From positions 1 through 42,703 of IMG/VR virus record IMGVR_UViG_3300026533_000008: a stretch of DNA of 42,703 nt; one strand, given 5' to 3'. Below, one piece after another: positions 32,889-40,669 of this stretch. Position 1 is the stretch's first letter. The number at the start of each line of letters is the position of its first letter. The stretch is from a virus. Below the pieces are notes generated by a model. The model ran no database searches. It saw nothing but the letters and a program-made list of their open reading frames with translations, and was not told where the DNA came from. The translations under genes and the position numbers were made by a program.

Positions 32889-33283
32889 TTATTGTATACT
32901 TACAGTATCTAAAGTTTATAGAGGGTATAATTACTATTGTATCTTCTATTAAGCCTTAAAAGCTTAAAGTTATTTAAATTATTAATGTATGTTACCGACT
33001 ATATAGGGAACTAAAGAGATTTTAAACATTTCTATGATAGTAATTAATGTATCGCACTTACGGTGGGTACTAAATGTTACTTAGAATTGACACAAATACA
33101 CTTAACTCTAAAAAATAAGTGAAATGAAAGTGATGGGTTTAATAGTTACCATAAACTATTTGTAATATTTAATGTATTACTAAAGGTTCATACAGAGCCT
33201 TTTAAGTGCATTAGGCAACACCAAGCACCTTGAAACCTTTTAAAGGGCTTCTAGGGTGCTTAAAACAACGATAAAGGATAACA
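32889..33283. other. 395-base gap between early genes
   Basis: No gene is supported. A TATACT at 32896-32901 with a TTACAGTATC that resembles the start of the early promoter (TTACACTATC) may be a decayed promoter. AAGCACC (33223-33229) and GGTGCTT (33255-33261) form the outer arms of a hairpin with an inner CCTTTTAAAGG palindrome just before the next gene. The stretch is AT-rich, with no long open frame. Confidence 0.5.
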
Positions 33284-33538
33284 ATGAAAAATAACTATAC
33301 AACACGGGACCTACTAATCTTACTCCACAATGGTTATGTATTGAAAAATATAACTGGTGGTATTGTAGTACTAGATGAGCAAGGCAGCCAACAAATAAGA
33401 CAAGCCCAGAACTACCCTAGAACTAAACCATATAAATTCAGTAACCCAGAGTACTGGGAGATACTAGGGGTTCGTAAAGGACACTTACCAACTCTTTGGG
33501 AAAAGATAGTGTATTTCGTATCATCAAAGATACTGTAA
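33284..33538 (+). CDS. Early hypothetical protein, 84 aa
   Basis: A small early protein behind AAAGGA. The start MKNNYTTRDLLILLHNGYVLKNITGGIVVLDEQG suggests a small alpha/beta domain; the middle is polar (QQIRQAQNYPRTKPYKFSN) and the end (LWEKIVYFVSSKIL) is hydrophobic and amphipathic. It has no family I recognise. It is probably part of the host-takeover set, by position only. Promoter P3 follows 22 bases after its stop. Confidence 0.65.
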   Translation: MKNNYTTRDLLILLHNGYVLKNITGGIVVLDEQGSQQIRQAQNYPRTKPYKFSNPEYWEILGVRKGHLPTLWEKIVYFVSSKIL

Positions 33539-33559
33539 ACTTAAAACTAACTTAAGAAA

Positions 33560-33572
33560 GGACATATTAGGA
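33560..33572 (+). promoter_or_regulatory. Phage RNA polymerase promoter P3
   Basis: Third exact copy of GGACATATTAGGA, in the gap between two early genes. It would let the phage polymerase continue to transcribe the second early block (33698 onwards). CCTAA...TTAGG around 33630-33645 forms a small hairpin in its leader. Confidence 0.8.
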
Positions 33573-33697
33573 GAAGCCTAGAAAAATACCCCAGAAACTT
33601 TAAGATTATATAGAGTACAGTAAGGATACCTAATCAATCAGTTAGGATTATGAATCTATAAGACAATAACTATTAACAAACAACTAAGGAATAAACA

Positions 33698-34165
33698 ATG
33701 AAAAAGATAACAAAGAAACAACTATTAATTAACAACCCAGTATTTAAAAGAATGATAACTACTATAGCTAATAACTATAATGTATTACGAGCTATAAATA
33801 AGAAGTTACCATTCAGTGATAACAGTGATTGTATTTCTGTATTAGCTACCGCTATAAACAATTGTAAAGATGAATTCAATGTATCAGTAAGCTTCATAAC
33901 AAAGAACCTTGGTATTGACCAAAGAACGATGCAAAACATCCTTGGAGAAACATACAGAATACAACAAGTTAAAAGGAATCCTAACAGTTTCCTAGATGAT
34001 AGAATGTATTATGCTAGAGCTGTTGTATCTAATAGTATGACTGCACAAGAAGTTGCAGATACTACAGGGTATGCTATAATTACTATTCGTAAATGGGTAA
34101 AAGATTACAGAGCATATGGTAGTGATACTATGAGAGCTGTAGCATTTAGTAGAAGGAGTTTATAA
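33698..34165 (+). CDS. Early DNA-binding protein with helix-turn-helix
   Basis: A 155-aa basic protein. The C-terminal part (about 108-145, SNSMTAQEVADTTGYAIITIRKWVKDYRAYG) has the spacing of a helix-turn-helix recognition unit. The N-terminal part (KKITKKQLLINNPVF...FITKNLGIDQRTMQNILGETYRI) may hold a second one at 68-90. It is probably a DNA-binding regulator or nucleoid-interfering protein acting early. Its TAATG stop/start overlap with the next gene suggests a joint function with that 473-aa protein. AAGGAA lies eight bases before the ATG. Confidence 0.7.
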   Translation: MKKITKKQLLINNPVFKRMITTIANNYNVLRAINKKLPFSDNSDCISVLATAINNCKDEFNVSVSFITKNLGIDQRTMQNILGETYRIQQVKRNPNSFLDDRMYYARAVVSNSMTAQEVADTTGYAIITIRKWVKDYRAYGSDTMRAVAFSRRSL

Positions 34166-35586
34166 TGAATGATATATTTGGATTACAAGAGATAACAGTA
34201 GACCAAGCACGCAAACTATGGGAAGCTAAATATTTAGTGAAGGTTATAGAGCCTGATTATAATATTAATCATTGTTTTGGGTGTCCTCCTGGACAATGGG
34301 CTAGTGGTGCTAAATACTATTTATCTGATAGTGTTACAGCTTATGATGACTACAAACTATTTAAAGCCCCAGTAGACTCTATAGACAAGCTTAAGGCTCT
34401 TTATATTTCAAAGCTAACTTCTCATAGGCTTTCAGACTTATTAGATATTAAAGTAGCTAGGTATAATCTTTGTACTAATCCTTTAGGTACTACAAGTGAT
34501 AAGATGATATATAATGGCCCTAGTGGTAACTTCTATGTTGGTAAAGAACAAAAACTACCTATCAAACTTGGTAAGGTTATAAAACAGTTACTACCAGAAG
34601 CCTCACCACTAGAGATAGAAGGCTTTGTAAGTACTTGGAAGAAAGCCTATACAGTTGATACATCTACAGTAGAGCTTAGAGATGATATTGTATCTATATA
34701 TGATGAAGGTGGTTCTGTAGGTGGTAGTTGTATGAGTGGTTATGGTGATAGACTAGAGATATATGAAGATTTAGGCTGTAAACTGTTATGTAGCTTTGAA
34801 GCTAATGGAATTACTCTTAATGCTAGAGCTATTGTATGGTATAATAACCTAGAAACAGTAGATGGGGCTAAGGATGTAGGTATTCTTGTAGATAGAATCT
34901 TCTATAATACTGAGAATGCTAAACTTACTATACAGAAGTATGTAGAAGAGCAAGGCTGGAAGTTTTTATATGAGAATGATGACATACCTCATGTAATTAC
35001 CAAAGAATCTGTAGGCAGCTATGCTGAAGTTCCTTATATTGATACAGTATATAATGTACTGACTGTTGATGGGTTCTATAAACTTACAACAGAAACTTGC
35101 TGTGATGATAGATTACAACAAACTGATGGTTCTAGTGAGAGTTTATGTGGTATCTCTGAGATGCTAAATGAGGATTATATTTACTGTATAGATTCTGATG
35201 ATAGACAGTACCAAGATGACTGTTACTATTGTGAAACTGATGACGAGTGGTATTGTAGTGATGAGTATTTAGTATATGTATATGGGAGAGGATATTACTT
35301 AAAGGATGATGACAACCTAGGGTTCTTTGAAGATACCAAGGAGTACTTCCATCACTGTGATAACAATACAGTATATACAACAGTAGACGGTGAACACTAT
35401 AGTGACTGTATGGACTTAATATACTGTGAAGATATAGATGGTTGGCTACATGAAAATGATTGTTACTATTATGTAGAAGACCTAGCTGTATATTATTCAA
35501 CAGATAGTGACCTACTAGACTACGAAGGTAATTACTACAGCTCACAAGAAGCTATAGATGAAATAAAGGAAAACAAAGATGATTAA
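34165..35586 (+). CDS. Early protein with phage SCM-type domain and Cys/Tyr/Asp repeats
   Basis: A 473-aa protein with two clear parts. Residues about 170-270 contain IYDEGGSVGGSCMSGYGDR, then ARAIVWYNN and VDRIFYNTENA, an arrangement I associate with an uncharacterised domain of other phages (a conserved SCM followed by a RA-x-W and DRI-Y strand). Residues about 335-465 are extremely rich in Asp, Tyr and Cys, with irregular units such as YCIDSDDRQYQDDC, YYCETDDEWYCSDEY and LIYCEDIDGWLHENDC, suggesting metal-binding ribbons of about 20 residues. The net charge is strongly negative, a common trait of DNA mimics. No function is proven. The gene overlaps the next one by eight bases. Confidence 0.75.
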   Translation: MNDIFGLQEITVDQARKLWEAKYLVKVIEPDYNINHCFGCPPGQWASGAKYYLSDSVTAYDDYKLFKAPVDSIDKLKALYISKLTSHRLSDLLDIKVARYNLCTNPLGTTSDKMIYNGPSGNFYVGKEQKLPIKLGKVIKQLLPEASPLEIEGFVSTWKKAYTVDTSTVELRDDIVSIYDEGGSVGGSCMSGYGDRLEIYEDLGCKLLCSFEANGITLNARAIVWYNNLETVDGAKDVGILVDRIFYNTENAKLTIQKYVEEQGWKFLYENDDIPHVITKESVGSYAEVPYIDTVYNVLTVDGFYKLTTETCCDDRLQQTDGSSESLCGISEMLNEDYIYCIDSDDRQYQDDCYYCETDDEWYCSDEYLVYVYGRGYYLKDDDNLGFFEDTKEYFHHCDNNTVYTTVDGEHYSDCMDLIYCEDIDGWLHENDCYYYVEDLAVYYSTDSDLLDYEGNYYSSQEAIDEIKENKDD

Positions 35587-36463
35587 CAAAACAATACTAG
35601 AGGTACTTAAAGCCTCTCAACAACAATTACATAAAAGCCTAAAGACTATAGATGGAATCCAAACATACCCTATGTACTCTATATATAGTAAAGGAGACCC
35701 TAAGGTTTTAAAGCCAATGTTGTGTGTTCACTTAGATACAATAAATACTTGTAGTCTTAAGGTTGATAAGGAGCTACAGGACAGTGATTTTATTACAACT
35801 GGTGGTATTGTTAGAGTGAATCCTAACAGCTCTTTAAACTGTCTTGGTGGTGATGATAGGGCTGGTGTATGGATTGCTTTACAACTAATAAAGTATATGG
35901 AAGAAACTCAAGACTTTAAGTATGATATAGGTTTCTTCCTAGATGAAGAGATTGGTTGTATTGGGAGCTCAAGCTTCATTACAAATACATTAGATTATAA
36001 TACTAGTTGTTATATTGGACTAGATAGAAGAAGCTCTCTAGGAGTTCATGAAGTAGCTATATATGGTGATGATAACACAGAGCTTATAGATATTTTTGAG
36101 AGTCTTGACTATAAACTAGAGATGGGTTCTATAACTGATGCAGCAACCCTAGCAACTCAAGAGATAGCTTGTGTGAACTTATCAGTAGGTTATGACTTTG
36201 AACACACAAAACAGGAGGTACTGCATCTTGAGTGTATGTTATATACTTTAAAGGTCTTACAAGAGCTTCAGCTTGAAAGTAAAGAATACCCTAGCGATTA
36301 CCTAGGGAGTTACTATAATAGCCCTAGTGCCTCTCTAAGGTACACTGAGGATGTATATGAAGACCACGAGATACTTAGAGAGTTTCTATTCTCTATGGGT
36401 TATGACCCTGATGATATTATAGAAGAACATTACAATGTACTAGGAGGTATTTTAAATGTATAA
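35579..36463 (+). CDS. M20/M28/M42-type metallopeptidase-like protein (early)
   Basis: A 294-aa protein with the ligand order of two-zinc aminopeptidases/deacylases: HLD at 51-53, GGDDRAG at 90-96 (bridging Asp), LDEEIG at 121-126 (catalytic Glu and metal Glu), LDRR at 148-151 (metal Asp) and FEHTKQE at 208-213 (last His). Together these support a working hydrolase, either a peptidase or an amidohydrolase. Such enzymes are uncommon in T7-like phages. It is translationally coupled to the Cys/Tyr/Asp-repeat protein (its ATG lies inside the last codons) and followed by a 46-aa gene that overlaps its end. The substrate is unknown. Confidence 0.78.
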   Translation: MINKTILEVLKASQQQLHKSLKTIDGIQTYPMYSIYSKGDPKVLKPMLCVHLDTINTCSLKVDKELQDSDFITTGGIVRVNPNSSLNCLGGDDRAGVWIALQLIKYMEETQDFKYDIGFFLDEEIGCIGSSSFITNTLDYNTSCYIGLDRRSSLGVHEVAIYGDDNTELIDIFESLDYKLEMGSITDAATLATQEIACVNLSVGYDFEHTKQEVLHLECMLYTLKVLQELQLESKEYPSDYLGSYYNSPSASLRYTEDVYEDHEILREFLFSMGYDPDDIIEEHYNVLGGILNV

Positions 36464-36596
36464 CAGGGAGTTAGCCCTTTGGTTAGCTAATGAAGCTCAG
36501 AAAGCTCCTCATTATGCTGAGAGAGTATGTTACCTAAAGGTATTAGAAAGAATAGAAAAGGATAAAGAATGTTTAAAGGAGATAAAAAATGATTGA
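36456..36596 (+). CDS. Small hypothetical protein, 46 aa
   Basis: A 46-residue helical peptide (MYNRELALWLANEAQKAP, then YLKVLERIEKDKECLKEIK). It has a strong AGGAGG at 36442-36447 and overlaps both neighbours by eight bases, which supports its reality. It has no recognised family. Confidence 0.65.
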   Translation: MYNRELALWLANEAQKAPHYAERVCYLKVLERIEKDKECLKEIKND

Positions 36597-36813
36597 AGTT
36601 GATGCTAACGAACATTACCTACAGACCTACCTAAGTGGTGAAGAACAAATGGAAGATGCTTTAGAGTGTTTCCTAGAGTCTGTGGATAATGACTTTATTG
36701 TAATAATGGAGATTGTGGATAAGATACAACAAGGTGCAAGTACTTATGAGTATCTTGGAGTAGAGTATGACTTCTCAGAAGAAGTTTTAAATGAAATAAA
36801 AGAAAGGTTATAA
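36589..36813 (+). CDS. Small acidic hypothetical protein, 74 aa
   Basis: A 74-aa strongly acidic protein (MIEVDANEHYLQTYLSGEEQMEDALECFLESVDND). The first half is Glu/Asp-rich and helical, the second includes YEYLGVEYDFSEEVLNEIKERL. Its AAAGGAGA lies seven to ten bases upstream, inside the previous gene. Acidic early proteins of this size are often inhibitors of host DNA- or RNA-binding enzymes, but there is no direct evidence. Confidence 0.65.
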   Translation: MIEVDANEHYLQTYLSGEEQMEDALECFLESVDNDFIVIMEIVDKIQQGASTYEYLGVEYDFSEEVLNEIKERL

Positions 36814-36817
36814 GAAT

Positions 36818-37297
36818 ATGTGTAGAAATTATAGAAAAGAAAATAACGAAGAGATAGCTCGATGGGTAGAACAAGATAGGCCTAAGGTGTGGTTTAAAGA
36901 TTATGATGGTTGGTTACTATTAACAGAAACTCCTATATGGTGTGATGATTTTAAATATATAGTAGACGATAAACATGTAGATATTAGAAAACAACTTCAT
37001 GATAACCCAGGGCTTAAAGTAGAAATGTTAGCTGTTTACAATGGTGATTGGCTATCAGCAGCAAGCCCAAGATTTCAGTTAGCTAGTGATTATCGTATAG
37101 CACCTAAAGCTTTCAAACCATTTACCCTAGAAGTAAATACACTTGAAGAAGCTCAGGAACTATGGCATAGATTGAATACAGCTTATGGTACAATAAAAGA
37201 TAATGTAAGTGGATGTACTACTATCCCTTATCCTGAAGATTCTACAACCTTTAATATGTGGAATACTATAGATAACAGGATGTATTATGAGTGCTAA
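36818..37297 (+). CDS. Hypothetical early protein with YRI-type repeat, 159 aa
   Basis: A 159-aa protein whose segments DGWLLLTETPIWCDDFKYIVDD (about 30-50) and NGDWLSAASPRFQLASDYRIAP (about 70-92) look like two copies of a small beta unit ending in Y-R/K-I-x-P/D that I associate with phage proteins of unknown use. The remainder (FTLEVNTLEEAQELWHRLN) is helical. Its start has AAAGG seven bases before ATG 36818. Its last codons overlap the thyX start by 11 bases. Confidence 0.65.
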   Translation: MCRNYRKENNEEIARWVEQDRPKVWFKDYDGWLLLTETPIWCDDFKYIVDDKHVDIRKQLHDNPGLKVEMLAVYNGDWLSAASPRFQLASDYRIAPKAFKPFTLEVNTLEEAQELWHRLNTAYGTIKDNVSGCTTIPYPEDSTTFNMWNTIDNRMYYEC

Positions 37298-37880
37298 TGT
37301 AACTTTATTAACAAATACACCCCTTTGGATAGCTGATAAGGCTATAGGTAAGTGCTGGGATAAACCTAAAGATGAGTGTGATGTAGCTAGGATAGAGAGA
37401 GTTGCTAACAAAAACAAACACGCTTCAACTATAGAACATCTAACATATAGCTTTGATATTACGATGTCAAGGTGTTGTCTTCAAGAATGGGCTAGACATC
37501 GTATGGCAAACCTAAGTGTTAAGAGCTCTAGGTATACTTTGAAGGAGCTTAAAGATTCTGAATACAAAGATTTACATACATTCTTAGTTAAATGTGGTGT
37601 AGACTATATAGATAATTGCAATGTAACTACCTTAGTAGCATTACAGAGAGCTCTTGTATCTGGAGTAGCTAATGATAAGGTAAAATATATGCTGCCTGAA
37701 GCTTACAAAACATCTATGGTATGGACTATCAACGCTAGGTCACTTCAAAACTTCCTAGCACTTAGAACATCACCTGCAGCACTATGGGAGATACGTAACT
37801 TAGCTTACGAGGTATATGATAATCTTCCAGAAGACCATAAGTTTTTATTCAAGGAGTGCTTATATGAAGACAGTAACTAA
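37287..37880 (+). CDS. thyX: Flavin-dependent thymidylate synthase
   Basis: Converts dUMP to dTMP using methylenetetrahydrofolate, FAD and NADPH. The 197-aa protein carries the ThyX signature RHRx7S at residues 70-80 (RHR, then Ser80), preceded by STIEHLTYSFDI at 47-58 and followed by the NARSLQNFLALR motif around 148-160 with ALWEIRNLAYEVY. It is shorter than many ThyX enzymes (200-250 aa) but has the conserved core. ATG 37287 is preceded by CAGGA and overlaps the previous gene. As an early or middle gene it supplies dTTP beside the RNR genes found later. Confidence 0.93.
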   Translation: MSANVTLLTNTPLWIADKAIGKCWDKPKDECDVARIERVANKNKHASTIEHLTYSFDITMSRCCLQEWARHRMANLSVKSSRYTLKELKDSEYKDLHTFLVKCGVDYIDNCNVTTLVALQRALVSGVANDKVKYMLPEAYKTSMVWTINARSLQNFLALRTSPAALWEIRNLAYEVYDNLPEDHKFLFKECLYEDSN

Positions 37881-38091
37881 TGATATCTTAGATAACCTAG
37901 ATGTTATAGTAGCAGAACATGAAAATGTATACAAAATGTTAATGACTAACTTTGCAACAGCCTTAATGGATGTAGTTACTGCTACAGATGATACAACAGC
38001 TAAGGAATCTGGGGTAATGTTAGAAGTCTATAGTAAACAACTAAACAAGTTTGTATTGGATTTAATAGCTAATCAACAATATAAAGCTTAA
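37864..38091 (+). CDS. Small hypothetical protein, 75 aa
   Basis: A 75-aa helical protein overlapping the end of thyX by 17 bases. ATG 37864 is preferred because AAGGAG lies eight bases upstream; a longer frame from 37816 would need a start without such a site. The sequence (NDILDNLDVIVAEHENVYKMLMTNF, then SGVMLEVYSKQLNKFVLDLI) is amphipathic, with no recognised family. Promoter P4 follows 15 bases after its stop. Confidence 0.65.
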   Translation: MKTVTNDILDNLDVIVAEHENVYKMLMTNFATALMDVVTATDDTTAKESGVMLEVYSKQLNKFVLDLIANQQYKA

Positions 38092-38106
38092 TTACACCTT
38101 AAACCA

Positions 38107-38119
38107 GGACATATTAGGA
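38107..38119 (+). promoter_or_regulatory. Phage RNA polymerase promoter P4, abutting the RNA polymerase gene
   Basis: Fourth exact copy of GGACATATTAGGA, ending six bases before ATG 38126. Its AGGAG would also be the ribosome binding site of the RNA polymerase gene. If transcription begins at the first G of AGGA, the leader is only nine bases long. Confidence 0.82.
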
Positions 38120-38125
38120 GAAACT

Positions 38126-40669
38126 ATGATTGGAACATTAGATAAACAGAAACAACTAGAGTTTGATGCTTATGATATAGCTTCCATTAGAGCCAAAGAA
38201 GAATTCCTAAGGGTAACTGAAGGAGAGCAAGGAGCTGAAACTAATGAAGGTATTGTATTTATCAAGAAGTTGTTACCACCAGTAACAGATAAGATTAATG
38301 AGTACCTAACGTCTAAAAGCTTACGAGGAACTTCCTTCCAAACTAGAGAACCTGTTATGGACTATCTAGGGAAAGAGAGCAACCTAGCTTATATGGTATT
38401 ATCTGCTATCCTTAATGGAACTTTGAGTTCCTTTGGTGGTAAGTACAAACCATATACTGTACCACTATTAACAGTTGCTAGGTTGGTACTTAATAGTATC
38501 AAACAAGAATACAAGATAGAAAGGTTTAAGAATGAAGCACCAAGACTTGATGTATATATCGACAAGAAATACAAAAAGCTTAGTGTAAGAAGACGAACTA
38601 ATAAGAAGATGATGTTAGGTAAGAAGAAGTTAGCATTAGGAAACCCTGATAACATACAAGGATTTACTCTAGGAGTTAACCTAGTTGATGCTGTAATTAA
38701 GTCTGATGTAGGCTTCTGTAAGATAGAGGTTATACGAGAAACAGCTAAACGTAAAAGAACTATGTTGACCTTAACAGATGCAACAATAGAGATTATACAA
38801 AGAATGAATGATATTGGGCCTCTATTCCACTATAGTTACCCTATAATGGTAATACCACCTAAAGAGTGGACTGGTTTTAGAGGTACTGGAGGATATCATG
38901 CTGGTATCTTAGATATTGACTTAGTTAAGATGCATAATGATAAAGCTAACAAGAGAATGGTTAGAGGTTACTTTGAGAACCATCCAGAATTCACCAAGAG
39001 ATATACAAATATTGTAAATGCTGTTGGTAGAGTTCCTTGGAAGATAAATCAAAGAGTACTTAAGGTTCTGGAAACAGTTTATGATAAACATCTAGTAGAT
39101 TATACCAAAGAATATTCACTTATTGGTGGTATACCTGATGATGACCTTCCTAATCCTTATGATTTAGTTCCTATCGTTGAATTTGACCCTGATAATACAC
39201 CACCTTATGTAGAGTATCGTGATAAAATCACAGCTCTTGAAGATAAGTTTGATGTATTGAAGTCCAAAGGACTAGTGGTTAAGTTAGCATTATCAACAGC
39301 TAAGAAATATAAAGACTATGACAAGATATACTTTAGCTATCAAGTAGACTTCAGAGGTAGATTGTATCCAATACAACCACACTTGAATCCACAAGGAGCT
39401 AAAGTAGTTAAGAGTCTGTTATTATTCGCTGAAGGGAAACCTTTAGATACAGATAAAGCAGTTGAATGGTTCAAGATACATGGTGCTAACCTTTATGGTT
39501 ATGATAAACTATTGTATCCTGATAGAATACTAAAGATTGAGGAGATGAATGATGAGATTTGTAAGATTGCAGATGACCCCTTGGTTAATCGTGAATGGAC
39601 GGAAGCAGATGAGCCTTTCGCATATCTTGCTTGGTGCTTTGAGTATAGTGATTGGATTAGAAATCCTAGTGCTTTTATCTCACATATTCCAATAGCCCTT
39701 GATGCGACATGCTCGGGTATACAGCTATATTCTGGACTTATGAAAGATAAGAAAGGTGCTTTAGCAGTTAATGTACTACAGGCAACTGATAGTGAAGGTA
39801 ATAAATGTATTGCTGATATATATGGTGAGGTTGCAGCTTGTGGTAATAGATACCTAGAGACAGGTGACTATGAGAAGAACATACACTATACAACAAAGGA
39901 CAAAGTAAGTCACACAGTAAACTTAGAGGCTTTAGGTAACTCAATGATGGGTAGACTAAACCGTAAGATTGCTAAGAGAAATACTATGACCTTCCCCTAT
40001 AATGTATCTACTTTTGGTATGAAAGACCAAGTGCTTACAGATATTATAGAACCATACAAGAATACGAAAGACCAGTTCTGGCTTGAAGGAGCTGAAGACT
40101 GGCAGGTAGCAACTCTAGTAGCTAAACTGAACTATAAAGGTATCAGTGAGGTTGTAGAAGGAGCTGTTGTATGTAGAGACTTCCTTAAGTCATTAACACG
40201 AGAGGTTGTTGAGAAAGGGGCGTTTATACAATACAATACACCTATATTTGGATTCCCTGTTGTACATCGTATAGTTAAATATAATGTATCAAGAGTTACA
40301 ACAGCATTAGCCAAGCTTACTATAAGAACACCAACAACTGTTCTTGATGGTACTAAGATGGTTAATGGTATTGCACCAAACTACATACATTCCTTAGATG
40401 CAACCTTGATGTTCAGAACAGTTGAGAGGTTGCTGGCAAGTGGTGTATCTAGCTTTGCTCTAATACATGATAGTTATGGGGTTCATGCAGCAGATACAGA
40501 GAAACTAGCCCATGAGGTTAGGGAATCATATATAGAGTTATTTGAAGATAATCCATTGTATGATTTTACAGAGCAGACAGCACCTTTTAAGGCGTTGGAA
40601 GCTAAGGAGTTACCGATAGGTGACCTAAACATACAGGAGGTACGAAACAGTGAGTACATATTCAGTTAA
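38126..40669 (+). CDS. Single-subunit DNA-dependent RNA polymerase, T7 gp1-like
   Basis: The 847-aa enzyme (T7 is 883) that transcribes middle and late phage genes from its own promoters. The four catalytic residues can be placed: Asp526 in ALDATCSGIQLYSG, Lys617 and Tyr625 in AKRNTMTFPY, and Asp782 in LIHDSYG; the Lys-Tyr spacing of eight equals that of T7. GIAPNYIHSLD near 750 corresponds to the T7 GIAPNFVHSQD segment just after the promoter-specificity loop, which differs here as expected for a distinct promoter. The C-terminus ends YIFS where T7 has FAFA. P4 drives it directly and its stop overlaps the next gene (TAATG). Confidence 0.97.
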   Translation: MIGTLDKQKQLEFDAYDIASIRAKEEFLRVTEGEQGAETNEGIVFIKKLLPPVTDKINEYLTSKSLRGTSFQTREPVMDYLGKESNLAYMVLSAILNGTLSSFGGKYKPYTVPLLTVARLVLNSIKQEYKIERFKNEAPRLDVYIDKKYKKLSVRRRTNKKMMLGKKKLALGNPDNIQGFTLGVNLVDAVIKSDVGFCKIEVIRETAKRKRTMLTLTDATIEIIQRMNDIGPLFHYSYPIMVIPPKEWTGFRGTGGYHAGILDIDLVKMHNDKANKRMVRGYFENHPEFTKRYTNIVNAVGRVPWKINQRVLKVLETVYDKHLVDYTKEYSLIGGIPDDDLPNPYDLVPIVEFDPDNTPPYVEYRDKITALEDKFDVLKSKGLVVKLALSTAKKYKDYDKIYFSYQVDFRGRLYPIQPHLNPQGAKVVKSLLLFAEGKPLDTDKAVEWFKIHGANLYGYDKLLYPDRILKIEEMNDEICKIADDPLVNREWTEADEPFAYLAWCFEYSDWIRNPSAFISHIPIALDATCSGIQLYSGLMKDKKGALAVNVLQATDSEGNKCIADIYGEVAACGNRYLETGDYEKNIHYTTKDKVSHTVNLEALGNSMMGRLNRKIAKRNTMTFPYNVSTFGMKDQVLTDIIEPYKNTKDQFWLEGAEDWQVATLVAKLNYKGISEVVEGAVVCRDFLKSLTREVVEKGAFIQYNTPIFGFPVVHRIVKYNVSRVTTALAKLTIRTPTTVLDGTKMVNGIAPNYIHSLDATLMFRTVERLLASGVSSFALIHDSYGVHAADTEKLAHEVRESYIELFEDNPLYDFTEQTAPFKALEAKELPIGDLNIQEVRNSEYIFS

